Assembly: GCF_900091615.1 (NCBI RefSeq)
Contig: NZ_FMIA01000002.1
Location: forward strand, 2,356,001 to 2,420,000
Source: Micromonospora yangpuensis
Lineage (GTDB): Bacteria > Actinomycetota > Actinomycetes > Mycobacteriales > Micromonosporaceae
Direction: 5' to 3'
DNA length: 64,000 nt
The position numbers and the translations under genes were made by a program. Shown piece by piece: positions 1-8,443 of this stretch. The notes beneath the pieces are model-generated. The model worked only from the letters and a program-made list of their open reading frames with translations. It was not told the origin of the DNA and made no database searches. The stretch's first letter is position 1, and each line of letters opens with the position of its first letter.

Positions 1-1482
1 ATGGAGCTGCTGGACAGCCGGGGACTCCTGGCGGAGCTGGGCGACGTCCCGAACGATCGACGCGGGCACTTCGGCGGGATCGGTCTGGAGCTGACCCTGC
101 CCGGCCGCTACCCGGGGCTGTGGAAGATCCCGCAGCAGCGGATCGAGGCGCTGCTGGCACGGCGGGCCGACGCGCTCGGCGTCCAGCTGCGGCGCGGCTG
201 GCAGCTGGTGGACCTGGTCGAGGAGGCCGACCACCTGACGGTGCTGGCCCGCACCCCGCACGGCACCCGACGGCTGCGGTGCGGGTACCTGGTGGCCTGC
301 GACGGCGAGCAGAGCACGGTGCGGACCCTGACCGCTGTCGACTTCCCGGGCCGGCCGGCCCGCCGGGAGTTGCTGCGCGCCGACGTGGCCGGGGTCCAGA
401 TCCGCAACCGGCGGTTCGAACGGCTGCCGCAGGGCCTGGCCATCGCGGCGCGCAACGCCGACGGCACCACCCGGGTGATGGTGCACGAGTTCGGCGCCCG
501 GGTCACCCCGTCGGGCACCGGGCCGGCCTCGGACAGCGGGCCGGCCTTGGGCGGCGAACCGACCTTCGCCCGGGTGGTCGACGCCTGGAAGCGGGTCACC
601 GGCGAGGATCTCAGCGGCGTTACCCCGCTCTGGGTGAACGCCTTCGGCGACGCCAACCGGCAGCTCACCCGGTACCGGCACGGTCGGGTGTTCTTCGCCG
701 GCGACGCCGCCCACCAGCAGATGCCGGCCGGCGGGCAGGCGATGAACCTGGGCATCCAGGACGCGATGAACCTGGGCTGGAAGCTGGCCCGCCACCTCGG
801 CCCGCTACCACCGGTGGGGCTGCTGGACACCTACCACACCGAACGGCACGCGGTGGGGGCCCGGGTGCTGGCCAACATCGGCGCGCAGGCGTCGCTGCTG
901 CTCGGCGACGCCGACGTGGAGCCGATGCGGGAACTGCTGACCGGGCTGCTGGGCGTGGAGGAGAACCGGCTCCGGCTCGCCGGCACGATCAGCGGCCTGG
1001 ACATCCGGTACGACGTCGACGGCGGCGACCATCCGCTGGCCGGGGCCCGGCTACCGGAGCTCGCGCTCACCGCCGCGTCCCCGGATCCGGCCGGTCCCGA
1101 CGGTCCGGCCGGTCCGGGTGGTCCGGTCGGCACCGCCGTGACCAGTACCGTCCTGCTCCGCTCCGGCCGGGGGCTCTTCGTCGACCTGACCGGCGGGCCC
1201 GGCGAGCGGGCCGGCCGGCTCTGCGCGCCGTGGGCCGACCGGGTCACCGTCGCGGTCGCGGACCCGGCACCGGGCGGGCCGCTGGATGCGGTGGCCGCGG
1301 CCCTGGTCCGCCCGGACGGCTACGTCGCCTGGGTCGGCTCCGACGACCCCGGCGCCCGGTTCGGCTCCGACGACCCCGGCACCCGGTTCGGCTCCGACGA
1401 CCCCGGCACCCGGTTCGGCTCCGACGACCCCGGCGCCCGGGGCGCCCTCGAACGGTGGTTCGGCCCGCCGGGCCGGATCTGA
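1..1482 (+). CDS. FAD-dependent aromatic monooxygenase, 5' end outside the window
   Basis: Class A flavoprotein hydroxylase of the PgaE/JadH type, which use NAD(P)H and O2 to hydroxylate aromatic polyketides. Seen: the flavin DG motif (ACDGEQSTVR, about residues 99-108) and the GD motif (FFAGDAAHQQMPAGG, about 230-244), then a thioredoxin-like C-terminal domain. The N-terminal GxGxxG Rossmann motif is missing. Aligned with the next gene, the first residues (MELLDSRGL) match its internal TMETLDQRGL, so the true start lies upstream and base 1 is internal. The C-terminus carries four copies of a nine-residue GSDDPG(A/T)RF repeat where the paralogue has one short GDDADG segment. Followed after 55 nt by a paralogous oxygenase, suggesting one transcript. 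The polyketide assignment is inferred from family and neighbours. Confidence 0.9.
   Translation: MELLDSRGLLAELGDVPNDRRGHFGGIGLELTLPGRYPGLWKIPQQRIEALLARRADALGVQLRRGWQLVDLVEEADHLTVLARTPHGTRRLRCGYLVACDGEQSTVRTLTAVDFPGRPARRELLRADVAGVQIRNRRFERLPQGLAIAARNADGTTRVMVHEFGARVTPSGTGPASDSGPALGGEPTFARVVDAWKRVTGEDLSGVTPLWVNAFGDANRQLTRYRHGRVFFAGDAAHQQMPAGGQAMNLGIQDAMNLGWKLARHLGPLPPVGLLDTYHTERHAVGARVLANIGAQASLLLGDADVEPMRELLTGLLGVEENRLRLAGTISGLDIRYDVDGGDHPLAGARLPELALTAASPDPAGPDGPAGPGGPVGTAVTSTVLLRSGRGLFVDLTGGPGERAGRLCAPWADRVTVAVADPAPGGPLDAVAAALVRPDGYVAWVGSDDPGARFGSDDPGTRFGSDDPGTRFGSDDPGARGALERWFGPPGRI
1336..1443 (+). repeat. 27-bp tandem repeat, 4 copies, in frame
   Basis: Four adjacent 27-bp units (starts at 1336, 1363, 1390 and 1417) encode GSDDPG(A/T)R(F/G). 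The units are nearly identical, so recent slippage expansion is likely. It sits in the C-terminal segment of the first monooxygenase and is absent from the adjacent paralogue. Confidence 0.95.
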
Positions 1483-1537
1483 TTCCCCGCACCCGAAGAG
1501 CTTGACCAGCCAGTACCCCGAAGACAGGAGGAACGTC

Positions 1538-3082
1538 GTGGACACGGACGTGATCGTGGTGGGGGCCGGGCCGACCGGCCTGATGCTCGCCGGTGAACTG
1601 CGCCTGGGCGGCGCCCGGGTGACCGTGGTGGAGAGTCTGACCGAGCCCACCGGGCAGTCCCGCGGCCTCGGCTTCACCGCCCGCACCATGGAGACCCTGG
1701 ACCAGCGGGGCCTGCTACCGCGCTTCGGCACGGTGGAGACCAGCCCGATGGGCCACTTCGGTGGCGTGCAGTTCGACTACTCGGTGCTGCCCGACGCCCA
1801 CTTCGGGGCCCGGGGACTGCTCCAGTCGCAGATCGAGGACGTGCTGGAGAAGTGGGCCGTCGAGCAGGGCGCCGAGCTGCGCCGGGGCTGGGAGCTGCGC
1901 GGGCTCACCGACGGTCCGGAGGGCGTGGAGATCACCGCGCAGACCCCGGAGGGCCCCCGGAGTCTGCGGGCGCGGTACCTGGTCGGTTGCGACGGCGGGC
2001 ACAGCACCGTACGCAAGCTGGGTGGCTTCGACTTCCCCGGCATCCCGGCGAGCCGGGGCATGTACCTGGCCGACGTGTACGGCTGCGAGCTGCGCCCCCG
2101 GTTCCTGGGGGAGAAGCTGCCCAACGGCATGGTGATGGCCGCGCCGCTCGGCGAGGGGGTGTTCCGGATCATCGTGTGTGAGCACGGCACCCCCGCCAGC
2201 GACGGGTCCCGGTCGGTCAGTTTCGCCGAGGTGGCCGACGCCTGGCAGCGGATCACCGGCGAGTCGATCCACGGCGGCGGCGCCCACTGGGTCAGCTCCT
2301 TCACCGACGCCGCCCGGCAGGTCGGCCAGTACCAGCGGGGTCGGGTGCTGCTCGCCGGCGACGCCGCCCACATCCACCTGCCGGCGGCCGGCCAGGGGCT
2401 CAGCGCCGGCATCCAGGACGCGGCCAACCTCGGTTGGAAGCTCGCCGCCGTGGTCCGGGGCTGGGCGCCGGAGGGCCTGCTGGAGACGTACCACGCCGAG
2501 CGGCACCCGGCCGGGGCCCGGCTGCTGATGAACTCCCGGGCCCAGGGCACGGTCTTCCTCGGCGGCGCCGAGGCCGACCCGCTGCGGCTGCTCTTCACCG
2601 AGCTGATCGGCGGGTACGACGTGGTCAAGCAGCACCTGGCCGGCATGGTCAGCGGGCTGGACATCCGCTACGACCTGCCTGACGCCGACCACCCGCTGGT
2701 GGGCCGCCGGCTGCCGCCCCGGGAGCTGACCGGGCCGGCCGGGTCGGTCCGTACCCCGGAACTGCTGCACTCGGGTGGCGGTGTCCTGCTCGATCTCACC
2801 GACGACGCCGGGCTGCGTTCGGCCGCCGCCGGCTGGACCGATCGGGTCGTGGTCACCGTCGCCGCCGGCCCGCGCCCGGACGACCTCTCGTCGGTGCCGG
2901 CCGTGCTGGTCCGCCCGGACGGGTACGTGGCCTGGGTGGGCGACGACGCCGACGGCCTGCGGACGGCGTTGCGCCGCTGGTTCGGCGCACCCGTGACCGC
3001 GCAGGAGTCCGAGCCGACCGAGACGGCTGGGGCGGCCGGTTCGCCGGTGGCTGCCGGGTCGTCCGCCGCTGGACGGCGGTGA
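1538..3082 (+). CDS. FAD-dependent aromatic monooxygenase (second copy)
   Basis: Complete 514-residue class A flavin monooxygenase, a paralogue of the preceding gene. Seen: N-terminal dinucleotide-binding motif VVGAGPTGLMLAGEL (residues about 7-21), DG motif GCDGGHSTVRK, GD motif LLAGDAAHIHLPAAGQG, and a C-terminal thioredoxin-fold domain ending in an alanine-rich tail. GTG at 1538 is chosen because a perfect AGGAGG (1526-1531) lies 6 nt upstream and the flavin motif starts a few residues later; the frame is open further upstream but without a ribosome binding site. Family members hydroxylate, or oxidatively open or dehydrate, polycyclic aromatic polyketides; the substrate cannot be read here. 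Only 6 nt separate it from the carboxylase gene, implying co-transcription. Confidence 0.93.
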   Translation: MDTDVIVVGAGPTGLMLAGELRLGGARVTVVESLTEPTGQSRGLGFTARTMETLDQRGLLPRFGTVETSPMGHFGGVQFDYSVLPDAHFGARGLLQSQIEDVLEKWAVEQGAELRRGWELRGLTDGPEGVEITAQTPEGPRSLRARYLVGCDGGHSTVRKLGGFDFPGIPASRGMYLADVYGCELRPRFLGEKLPNGMVMAAPLGEGVFRIIVCEHGTPASDGSRSVSFAEVADAWQRITGESIHGGGAHWVSSFTDAARQVGQYQRGRVLLAGDAAHIHLPAAGQGLSAGIQDAANLGWKLAAVVRGWAPEGLLETYHAERHPAGARLLMNSRAQGTVFLGGAEADPLRLLFTELIGGYDVVKQHLAGMVSGLDIRYDLPDADHPLVGRRLPPRELTGPAGSVRTPELLHSGGGVLLDLTDDAGLRSAAAGWTDRVVVTVAAGPRPDDLSSVPAVLVRPDGYVAWVGDDADGLRTALRRWFGAPVTAQESEPTETAGAAGSPVAAGSSAAGRR

Positions 3083-3088
3083 ACCGCG

Positions 3089-4639
3089 TTGCCGATCAGG
3101 AACCGGCTGGCCGAGCTGGCGGAGCTGCGCGAACACGTCCGCCAGGGGCCCGATCCGGAAGCGACCCGGCGCCAGCACGCCAAGGGGAAACTGACCGCCC
3201 GGGAGCGGATCGGGCTGCTGCTCGACCCGGACTCGTTCGTCGAGGTGGAGCCGCTGCGCCGGCACCGGGCGACCGGGTTCGGGCTGGAGCACCGCCGGCC
3301 GCACACCGACGGGGTGGTCACCGGCTGGGGCACCGTGCACGGCCGGATGGTCTTCGTCTACGCCCACGACTTCCGGATCTTCGGTGGGGCGCTCGGTGAG
3401 GCGCACGCCGAGAAGATCCACAAGATCATGGACATGGCGATCACCGCGGGGGCCCCGCTGGTCTCGCTCAACGACGGGGCGGGCGCCCGGATCCAGGAGG
3501 GGGTCAGCGCGCTCGCCGGCTACGGCGGGATCTTCCAACGCAACACCCGGGCCTCCGGGGTGATCCCCCAGATCAGCGTGATGCTCGGCCCGTGTGCCGG
3601 GGGCGCGGCGTACTCGCCCGCGTTGACCGACTTCGTGTTCATGGTCCGGCAGACCTCGCAGATGTTCATCACCGGCCCGGACGTCGTGCAGGCGGTGACC
3701 GGCGCCCAGGTCACCCAGGACAGTCTGGGCGGGGCCGACGTGCACGGCGAGCGTTCCGGTGTCGCCCACTTCGTCCACGACGACGAGGAGAGTTGCCTGG
3801 CCGACGTGCGGTACCTGCTCTCCCTGCTGCCGGCGAACAACCGGGAGCTGCCCCCGGTGGAGGCCACCCAGGACCCGGCCGACCGGTCCTGCGCGGCGCT
3901 GGACGAGATCGTGCCCACCGACGGCAGCCGCCCGTACGACATGCGGGCGGTGCTGGCGGAGATCGCCGACGACGGGCAGTTCATGGAGGTCCACGAGCGG
4001 TGGGCGACGAACGTCATCGTCGCCCTGACCCGGCTGGACGGGCAGGTGGTCGGGGTGGTGGCCAGCCAACCGATGTCGCTGGCCGGGGTGCTGGACATCG
4101 CCGCCAGCGAGAAGGCCGCCCGGTTCGTGCAGCTCTGCGACGCCTTCAACATCCCCCTGGTGACCCTGCTGGACGTGCCCGGCTTCCTGCCCGGGGTCGA
4201 CCAGGAGCACGGCGGCATCATCCGGCACGGCGCGAAGCTGCTCTACGCCTACTGCACCGCCTCGGTGCCCCGGATCTCGGTGGTGCTGCGCAAGGCGTAC
4301 GGCGGGGCGTACATCGTGATGGACTCCCGCAGCGTCGGGGCGGACCTGGCGTTCGCCTGGCCGACCAACGAGATCGCCGTGATGGGGGCGCAGGGCGCGG
4401 CCAACGTGATCTTCCGGCGGGAGATCGCCGCGGCGGAGGACCCGGCGGCCGTCCGGGCGCAGCTGGTCAAGCAGTACGAGGAGGAGCTGATGCATCCGTA
4501 CTACGCCGCGGAGCGGGGTCTGGTCGACGACGTGATCGCGCCGGCCGAGACCCGGCAGGTGCTGGTCCGGTCGCTGCGGATGCTGCGGGCCAAGCACGTA
4601 GACCTGCCGGTGCGCAAGCACGGCAACCCGCCGCAGTGA
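3089..4639 (+). CDS. Acyl-CoA carboxylase carboxyltransferase (beta) subunit
   Basis: 516-residue member of the biotin-dependent carboxyltransferase family (AccD/PccB/JadN-like). It moves carboxyl groups from carboxybiotin to acetyl- or propionyl-CoA, giving malonyl- or methylmalonyl-CoA. Seen: both crotonase-like halves, with acyl-CoA and carboxybiotin oxyanion-hole glycines in GPCAGGAAYSPAL (N half) and RKAYGGAYIVM (C half). Start is TTG at 3089, 6 nt after the preceding stop; the ribosome binding site is weak, so coupling to the upstream gene is likely. Its stop overlaps the epsilon gene by 4 nt. Beside two polyketide-type oxygenases it probably supplies malonyl-CoA extender units (inference). 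The biotinylated alpha subunit is not in the window. Confidence 0.93.
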   Translation: MPIRNRLAELAELREHVRQGPDPEATRRQHAKGKLTARERIGLLLDPDSFVEVEPLRRHRATGFGLEHRRPHTDGVVTGWGTVHGRMVFVYAHDFRIFGGALGEAHAEKIHKIMDMAITAGAPLVSLNDGAGARIQEGVSALAGYGGIFQRNTRASGVIPQISVMLGPCAGGAAYSPALTDFVFMVRQTSQMFITGPDVVQAVTGAQVTQDSLGGADVHGERSGVAHFVHDDEESCLADVRYLLSLLPANNRELPPVEATQDPADRSCAALDEIVPTDGSRPYDMRAVLAEIADDGQFMEVHERWATNVIVALTRLDGQVVGVVASQPMSLAGVLDIAASEKAARFVQLCDAFNIPLVTLLDVPGFLPGVDQEHGGIIRHGAKLLYAYCTASVPRISVVLRKAYGGAYIVMDSRSVGADLAFAWPTNEIAVMGAQGAANVIFRREIAAAEDPAAVRAQLVKQYEEELMHPYYAAERGLVDDVIAPAETRQVLVRSLRMLRAKHVDLPVRKHGNPPQ

Positions 4640-4917
4640 CCGCGCCGACCACCGTGGCCGCCGTGGCGGCGCGGACCACCGTGGCCGCGCCGACCGGCCC
4701 GCGGGCGGCGTGCACCCGGCTGAGGGTCCTGCGCGGCGAGCCGACCGACGACGAGGTCACGGCGCTCACCGCCGTCCTGCTCGTGCGGGCCGCCGCCCGG
4801 GACCGGGCCGAGGTCGAGGGGCGGGTGGCCGGCGAGGACCGGGCCGGTGCCGGCGGTCGGCGGGCGGGGTGGGGTCGGCCGGCCGCCGGCTACCGGTCGC
4901 CGGCGAGCTGGCGGTGA
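4636..4917 (+). CDS. Acyl-CoA carboxylase epsilon subunit
   Basis: Small 93-residue protein starting at GTG 4636, which overlaps the beta-subunit stop in a GTGA junction. The motif LRVLRGEPTDDEVTALTAVL and the C-terminal W-G-R-P...P-A-S-W-R end are the hallmarks of the actinobacterial AccE/PccE epsilon subunit, which binds and stabilises the alpha6-beta6 carboxylase and raises activity. The first 25 or so residues are Ala/Thr-rich and poorly conserved. The overlap gives stoichiometric coupling with the beta subunit. Easily missed because of its size and because the frame is open far upstream. Confidence 0.88.
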   Translation: MTAPTTVAAVAARTTVAAPTGPRAACTRLRVLRGEPTDDEVTALTAVLLVRAAARDRAEVEGRVAGEDRAGAGGRRAGWGRPAAGYRSPASWR

Positions 4918-4966
4918 CCGCGACGGCGAGGTGGTCCACGTCGGCCCGCGACAGCCGCACGACGGG

Positions 4967-5752
4967 TCAGTCGGTCAGCTCCAGATGCCGCTCGATCATC
5001 GCCTCGACCTGCGCGGGCACCTCGAGCTGGACGAAGTGCCCGGAGCCGACGGTCTGCCCGATGTCGGCAGGCGGTGCCAGCTCGGCCAGCCGCGCGTAGT
5101 CGGCGAACGGGGCGTTGCTGCCGATATAGAGCAGTGGACGGTCCCACCGGCGCAGGTCCGCCGCGTCGGTGTCGTCGGCGAGGTACGCGGCGAGTCCGGC
5201 GATCGGCGCGTACCCGACCTCGGTGGAAGGTCGGGCCATCGCGGCCACCACCTGCTCCACCAGCCGCGGGTCGGAGCGGGGCCGGAAGTACGACCGGACG
5301 ATCGACTCCCGTACCGTGCCGGCGGTGTCGTCCCGCAGTGACCGGGCCAACTCGGCGGCCGCGGCGGCGGCACCGGGTGCCCCGGCCACCGCCGAGTCCA
5401 GCAGGCCCAGGCCGGTGAAGCGGTCCCGGTCACCGGCCGCGGCGGCCAGCGACCAGACCCCGCCCAGGCTGTGCCCGATCACCACGACCTGCCGCAGGTC
5501 GAGCGCGCCGACGAAGGCGCGCAGCCGGGCGGCCAACTGCTCGACGCCGTAGCCGTCGGTAGGTGGTGGACTCGCGCCGTGGCCCGGCATGTCGACGGCG
5601 ACCACCCGGGTGTGCCGGTCGGCGAGCCGGCGGGCGATCGGCTCCATGAACTCGTGGTCGCAGCACCAGCCGTGGACCAGCAGGATGGTGTCGCGGCGGC
5701 CGTGCCCGTAGGTCCAGTAGCGCAGTCCGGCGGCGGTGTGCCCGGTCGACAT
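4967..5752 (-). CDS. Alpha/beta hydrolase
   Basis: 261-residue alpha/beta-hydrolase fold enzyme. Seen: oxyanion HG motif (LLVHGWCCD), nucleophile elbow GHSLGG with the catalytic Ser, and a C-terminal GSGHFVQLEVP holding the catalytic His. No signal peptide, so cytoplasmic. Start ATG 5752 is chosen because AGGAGG (complement of 5758-5763) lies 5 nt away; a longer in-frame start 51 nt upstream lacks this. Convergent with the polyketide-type genes and divergent from the SCP2/debranching gene. The substrate (ester, lactone or epoxide) cannot be told. A 12-bp palindrome lies in the divergent promoter region. Confidence 0.9.
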   Translation of the reverse strand: MSTGHTAAGLRYWTYGHGRRDTILLVHGWCCDHEFMEPIARRLADRHTRVVAVDMPGHGASPPPTDGYGVEQLAARLRAFVGALDLRQVVVIGHSLGGVWSLAAAAGDRDRFTGLGLLDSAVAGAPGAAAAAAELARSLRDDTAGTVRESIVRSYFRPRSDPRLVEQVVAAMARPSTEVGYAPIAGLAAYLADDTDAADLRRWDRPLLYIGSNAPFADYARLAELAPPADIGQTVGSGHFVQLEVPAQVEAMIERHLELTD

Positions 5753-5812
5753 GGGGGCCTCCTCGGCGGTGGGGTGTCGTTCCACTGGAAGCGCGGTCTC
5801 CACCGGTGGTCA

Positions 5813-5824
5813 TAGCGTACGCTA
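5813..5824. promoter_or_regulatory. Palindromic operator candidate
   Basis: Perfect 12-bp palindrome TAGCGTACGCTA in the 123-bp gap between the divergent hydrolase (start 5752) and SCP2/debranching gene (start 5876). A second short palindrome, CCACCGGTGG, lies at 5800-5809. Position and symmetry fit a dimeric repressor site such as TetR family; no regulator gene is adjacent, so this is inference. Confidence 0.45.
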
Positions 5825-5875
5825 ATTTCATGGTCATTCGTCCCTTATGTCGCCTGTGGCGGGCGGGGCGGGTCA

Positions 5876-8341
5876 ATGCCTGACCACGCCGGACCCGAGG
5901 TGAGCCGACCCCTCGACCGGTTCTTCGAGCAGCTGGCGGAGTCCGCCCCGGACCGGCTGCCCAGCACGCCCACCGGCCTGCTCCAGTTCGTCTTCGACGA
6001 CGGCGCCCACCCCGCCTGGTTCGTCCGCCTCGACGGCCGGCGGGTCCAGGTCGAGCGCACCGGACACCGCCCCGACTGCGTGGTGGAGCTGTCGACGACG
6101 GCGTTCGAGGACCTCGTCGCCGGCCACGACCACGTGGTGGCGATGCTGTTCCGGGGGATCGTCTCGGTCGAGGGGGACCTGTCCCTGCTGCTGGTGTTCC
6201 GGCGGCTGCTGCCGACCGCAGCCGACAGCGGCAACCCGCACCCGGTCGGCGGCGTGGTGCGGCGTACCCCCCGCAACGGCATCGGACTGCACGAGCGGAC
6301 CAGCATCTTCTTCGGCAACAGCTTCATGATCAGCGCTCGTAACGGGGACGTCGAGGCCGAGCCCACCGTCCCGCTCGGCCTCTTCTTCTTCGACACCCGG
6401 TTCCTGTCGACCTGGCGGCTGACCGTCGACGGCGAACAGCTCGCCGTACTCTCCATCGACGACATTCGCTCCTTCGAGTCGAAGTTCGCCCTGGTGCCCG
6501 GCCAACCCACGCACTACGTCAACACCACCACCTCGATCCTGCGGCACCGCTCGATCGGTGACGACTTCGAGGAGGTGCTGACCCTGTTCAACTTCGCGCC
6601 GGAACCGGTGCGCTACACCATCCGACTCGACGTCGGCGCGGACTTCGCCGAGGTGCAGGAGATCCGCGACGGGTTCCAGCGTCCCCGGACGGTCTCGGCC
6701 TCCGTCGACCAGGATTCACTGCGGCTGCACTACCGCCGGCAGACCCTGCACCGGGAGACGGTGATCTCGACAAGCGAACCGGCGCACATCGACGAGCACG
6801 GCCTGACCTTCACCGTCACCATCGAGTCGCACGCCACCTGGTCCACCCGGCTGCGGGTGCTGACCCTGATCCGGGACCTGCGCCGGCACGACCTGCGGGA
6901 CCGGTTGCGCAGCGCCACCGGCCGCTCGCGGGTGGAGGCCGGGCGGGAGATCGACGAGATCGTCTCCAACGTGCCCGAACTGCGTGCCGACCACCTGCCG
7001 CTGAACGAGGCGTACCGGGTGAGCGTGCACGACCTGGCCGCCCTCTACTACCAGGGGGTCAACTTCCGGGAGCGGCTGCCCGCCACCGGTCTGCCCTGGT
7101 CGATGACGCTGCTCGGCCGGGAGAGCCTGGTCAGCAGCTTCCAGGCGCTGCCCTTCCTGCCCGAGCGGGCGGTCAGCACGCTGCGGATCCTGGCGCTCTG
7201 TCAGGGCACCCGCGTCGACGAGTTCCGGGGTGAGCAGCCGGGCCGGATCGTGCAGGAGAGCCGGTACGGCGAGTCGGCGGCCTTCAACGACGCCCCGGAC
7301 GCGGCCGACTTCTCCGCCGCCGACACCACCGCGCTCTTTCTCGTCCTGCTCGACGAGTACGAACGCTGGACCGGCGACCGGGACCTGGTCTGCCGGTACG
7401 AGATCGAGGCCCGCGCCGCGCTCACCTGGATGGACGAGTACGCCGACCCGGTCGGGGCCGGCTACGTCTGGTCCTCGCGCCGGCAGACCAGGACCGGCCC
7501 GATCAACGAGAGTTGGCGCGGCTCGCCGCAGGCGATCTGTTTCCACGACGGTCGACTGCCGACCTTCCCGCAGGCCATCTGCGAGATCCAGGGCTACACC
7601 TACGACGCCAAGCTGCGGGCCGCCCGACTGGCCCGGCGATGCTGGGGCGACCCGGCGTTGGCCGAACGGTTGGAACGGGAGGCCGCCGACCTGCGGGTCC
7701 GGTTCAACCGGGACTTCTGGCTGCCCGACCGGGGTTACTACGCGCTGGCGTTGCAGGCCGACGGGACGCCCGTCGACGCCCTCGCCTCGAACATCGGGCA
7801 CCTGCTCTTCAGCGGCATCGTCGAGCCGGAGCGCGCCGGCAGCCTGGTCGACCACCTGCTCGGGCCGGCCCTCTTCTCCGGCTGGGGGGTGCGCACCCTG
7901 GCCAGCACGGAGGGGCGGTTCAGCCCGCTGGGCCACCACAACGGCGCGATCTGGCCGGCGGACAACTCCCTCATCGCCTGGGGACTGCGCCGCTACGGCT
8001 TCAAACGGGAGGCCGCCCGGATCGCCTGGGGTCTGCTGGAGGCGAGCCGGTACTTCGGCGGACGGCTGCCCGGCTTCTTCGCCGGCTACGACCGGGACCG
8101 GACCCGGGTACCGGTGCCGTACCGCTTCACCGACAGCCCGTACGCCCCCTCGGCCGGGGCGACGCTGCTGCTGCTGCGGGCCCTGCTCGGGCTGGAGCCG
8201 TACGGCAACCACCTGGCGGTCGACGCCGGGCTCCCCGAGGGAACCGGTGAGATCGAGTTGCTCGACCTCCGGGGCCCCTGGGGGTACGCCGACGCACTCG
8301 GCCGGGGCCGCCCCTTCCGCGACCGGCCGGTCGCCCGGTAG
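5876..8341 (+). CDS. SCP2-like domain fused to glycogen debranching/amylo-alpha-1,6-glucosidase protein
   Basis: 821 residues. Residues about 10-115 have the sterol-carrier-protein-2 pattern (FFEQLAESAPDRL, FVRLDGRRVQVERTG, MLFRGIVSVEGDLSLLLVF). Residues about 145-340 match the N-terminal glycogen debranching domain (ISARNGDVEAEPTVPLGLFFFDTRFLS). Residues about 400-800 are an (alpha/alpha)6 glucosidase-like domain with LPWSMTLLGRESLVSS, RLPGFFAGYDR and YAPSAGATLLLLRALLG. Debranching-type enzymes hydrolyse alpha-1,6 branches or related oligosaccharides; the SCP2 fold usually binds lipids. Start ATG 5876 has only a weak G-rich ribosome binding site. No signal peptide. Its 3' end faces a hairpin repeat array. 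Function of the fusion is unknown. Confidence 0.85.
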   Translation: MPDHAGPEVSRPLDRFFEQLAESAPDRLPSTPTGLLQFVFDDGAHPAWFVRLDGRRVQVERTGHRPDCVVELSTTAFEDLVAGHDHVVAMLFRGIVSVEGDLSLLLVFRRLLPTAADSGNPHPVGGVVRRTPRNGIGLHERTSIFFGNSFMISARNGDVEAEPTVPLGLFFFDTRFLSTWRLTVDGEQLAVLSIDDIRSFESKFALVPGQPTHYVNTTTSILRHRSIGDDFEEVLTLFNFAPEPVRYTIRLDVGADFAEVQEIRDGFQRPRTVSASVDQDSLRLHYRRQTLHRETVISTSEPAHIDEHGLTFTVTIESHATWSTRLRVLTLIRDLRRHDLRDRLRSATGRSRVEAGREIDEIVSNVPELRADHLPLNEAYRVSVHDLAALYYQGVNFRERLPATGLPWSMTLLGRESLVSSFQALPFLPERAVSTLRILALCQGTRVDEFRGEQPGRIVQESRYGESAAFNDAPDAADFSAADTTALFLVLLDEYERWTGDRDLVCRYEIEARAALTWMDEYADPVGAGYVWSSRRQTRTGPINESWRGSPQAICFHDGRLPTFPQAICEIQGYTYDAKLRAARLARRCWGDPALAERLEREAADLRVRFNRDFWLPDRGYYALALQADGTPVDALASNIGHLLFSGIVEPERAGSLVDHLLGPALFSGWGVRTLASTEGRFSPLGHHNGAIWPADNSLIAWGLRRYGFKREAARIAWGLLEASRYFGGRLPGFFAGYDRDRTRVPVPYRFTDSPYAPSAGATLLLLRALLGLEPYGNHLAVDAGLPEGTGEIELLDLRGPWGYADALGRGRPFRDRPVAR

Positions 8342-8349
8342 GCGCCCGG

Positions 8350-8443
8350 CCTGCTCAGCGCCGGAGGTATACAACCTGCTCAGCGCCAAAGGCGCCACCA
8401 GGCCTGCTCAGCGCCAAAGGCGCCACCAGGCCTGCTCAGCGCC
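8350..8443. repeat. Tandem hairpin repeats between convergent genes
   Basis: Four copies of CCTGCTCAGCGCC begin at 8350, 8375, 8403 and 8431 (spacing 25, 28, 28). The last three continue as GCGCC-loop-GGCGC hairpins (AAA, AAA and GAG loops). The array fills the gap between the debranching gene (ends 8341) and the CopC gene (ends 8436), and the last copy forms the latter's final codons. It could act as a bidirectional terminator or an mRNA 3'-end stabiliser; no U-tract follows. Confidence 0.85.

Noticed and set aside
1715..4621. Very long open frame on the minus strand opposite the oxygenase and carboxylase genes (about 970 codons)
   Set aside because: Shadow frame caused by extreme GC3 on the coding strand; no domain motifs, and the + strand has clear enzyme homology throughout.
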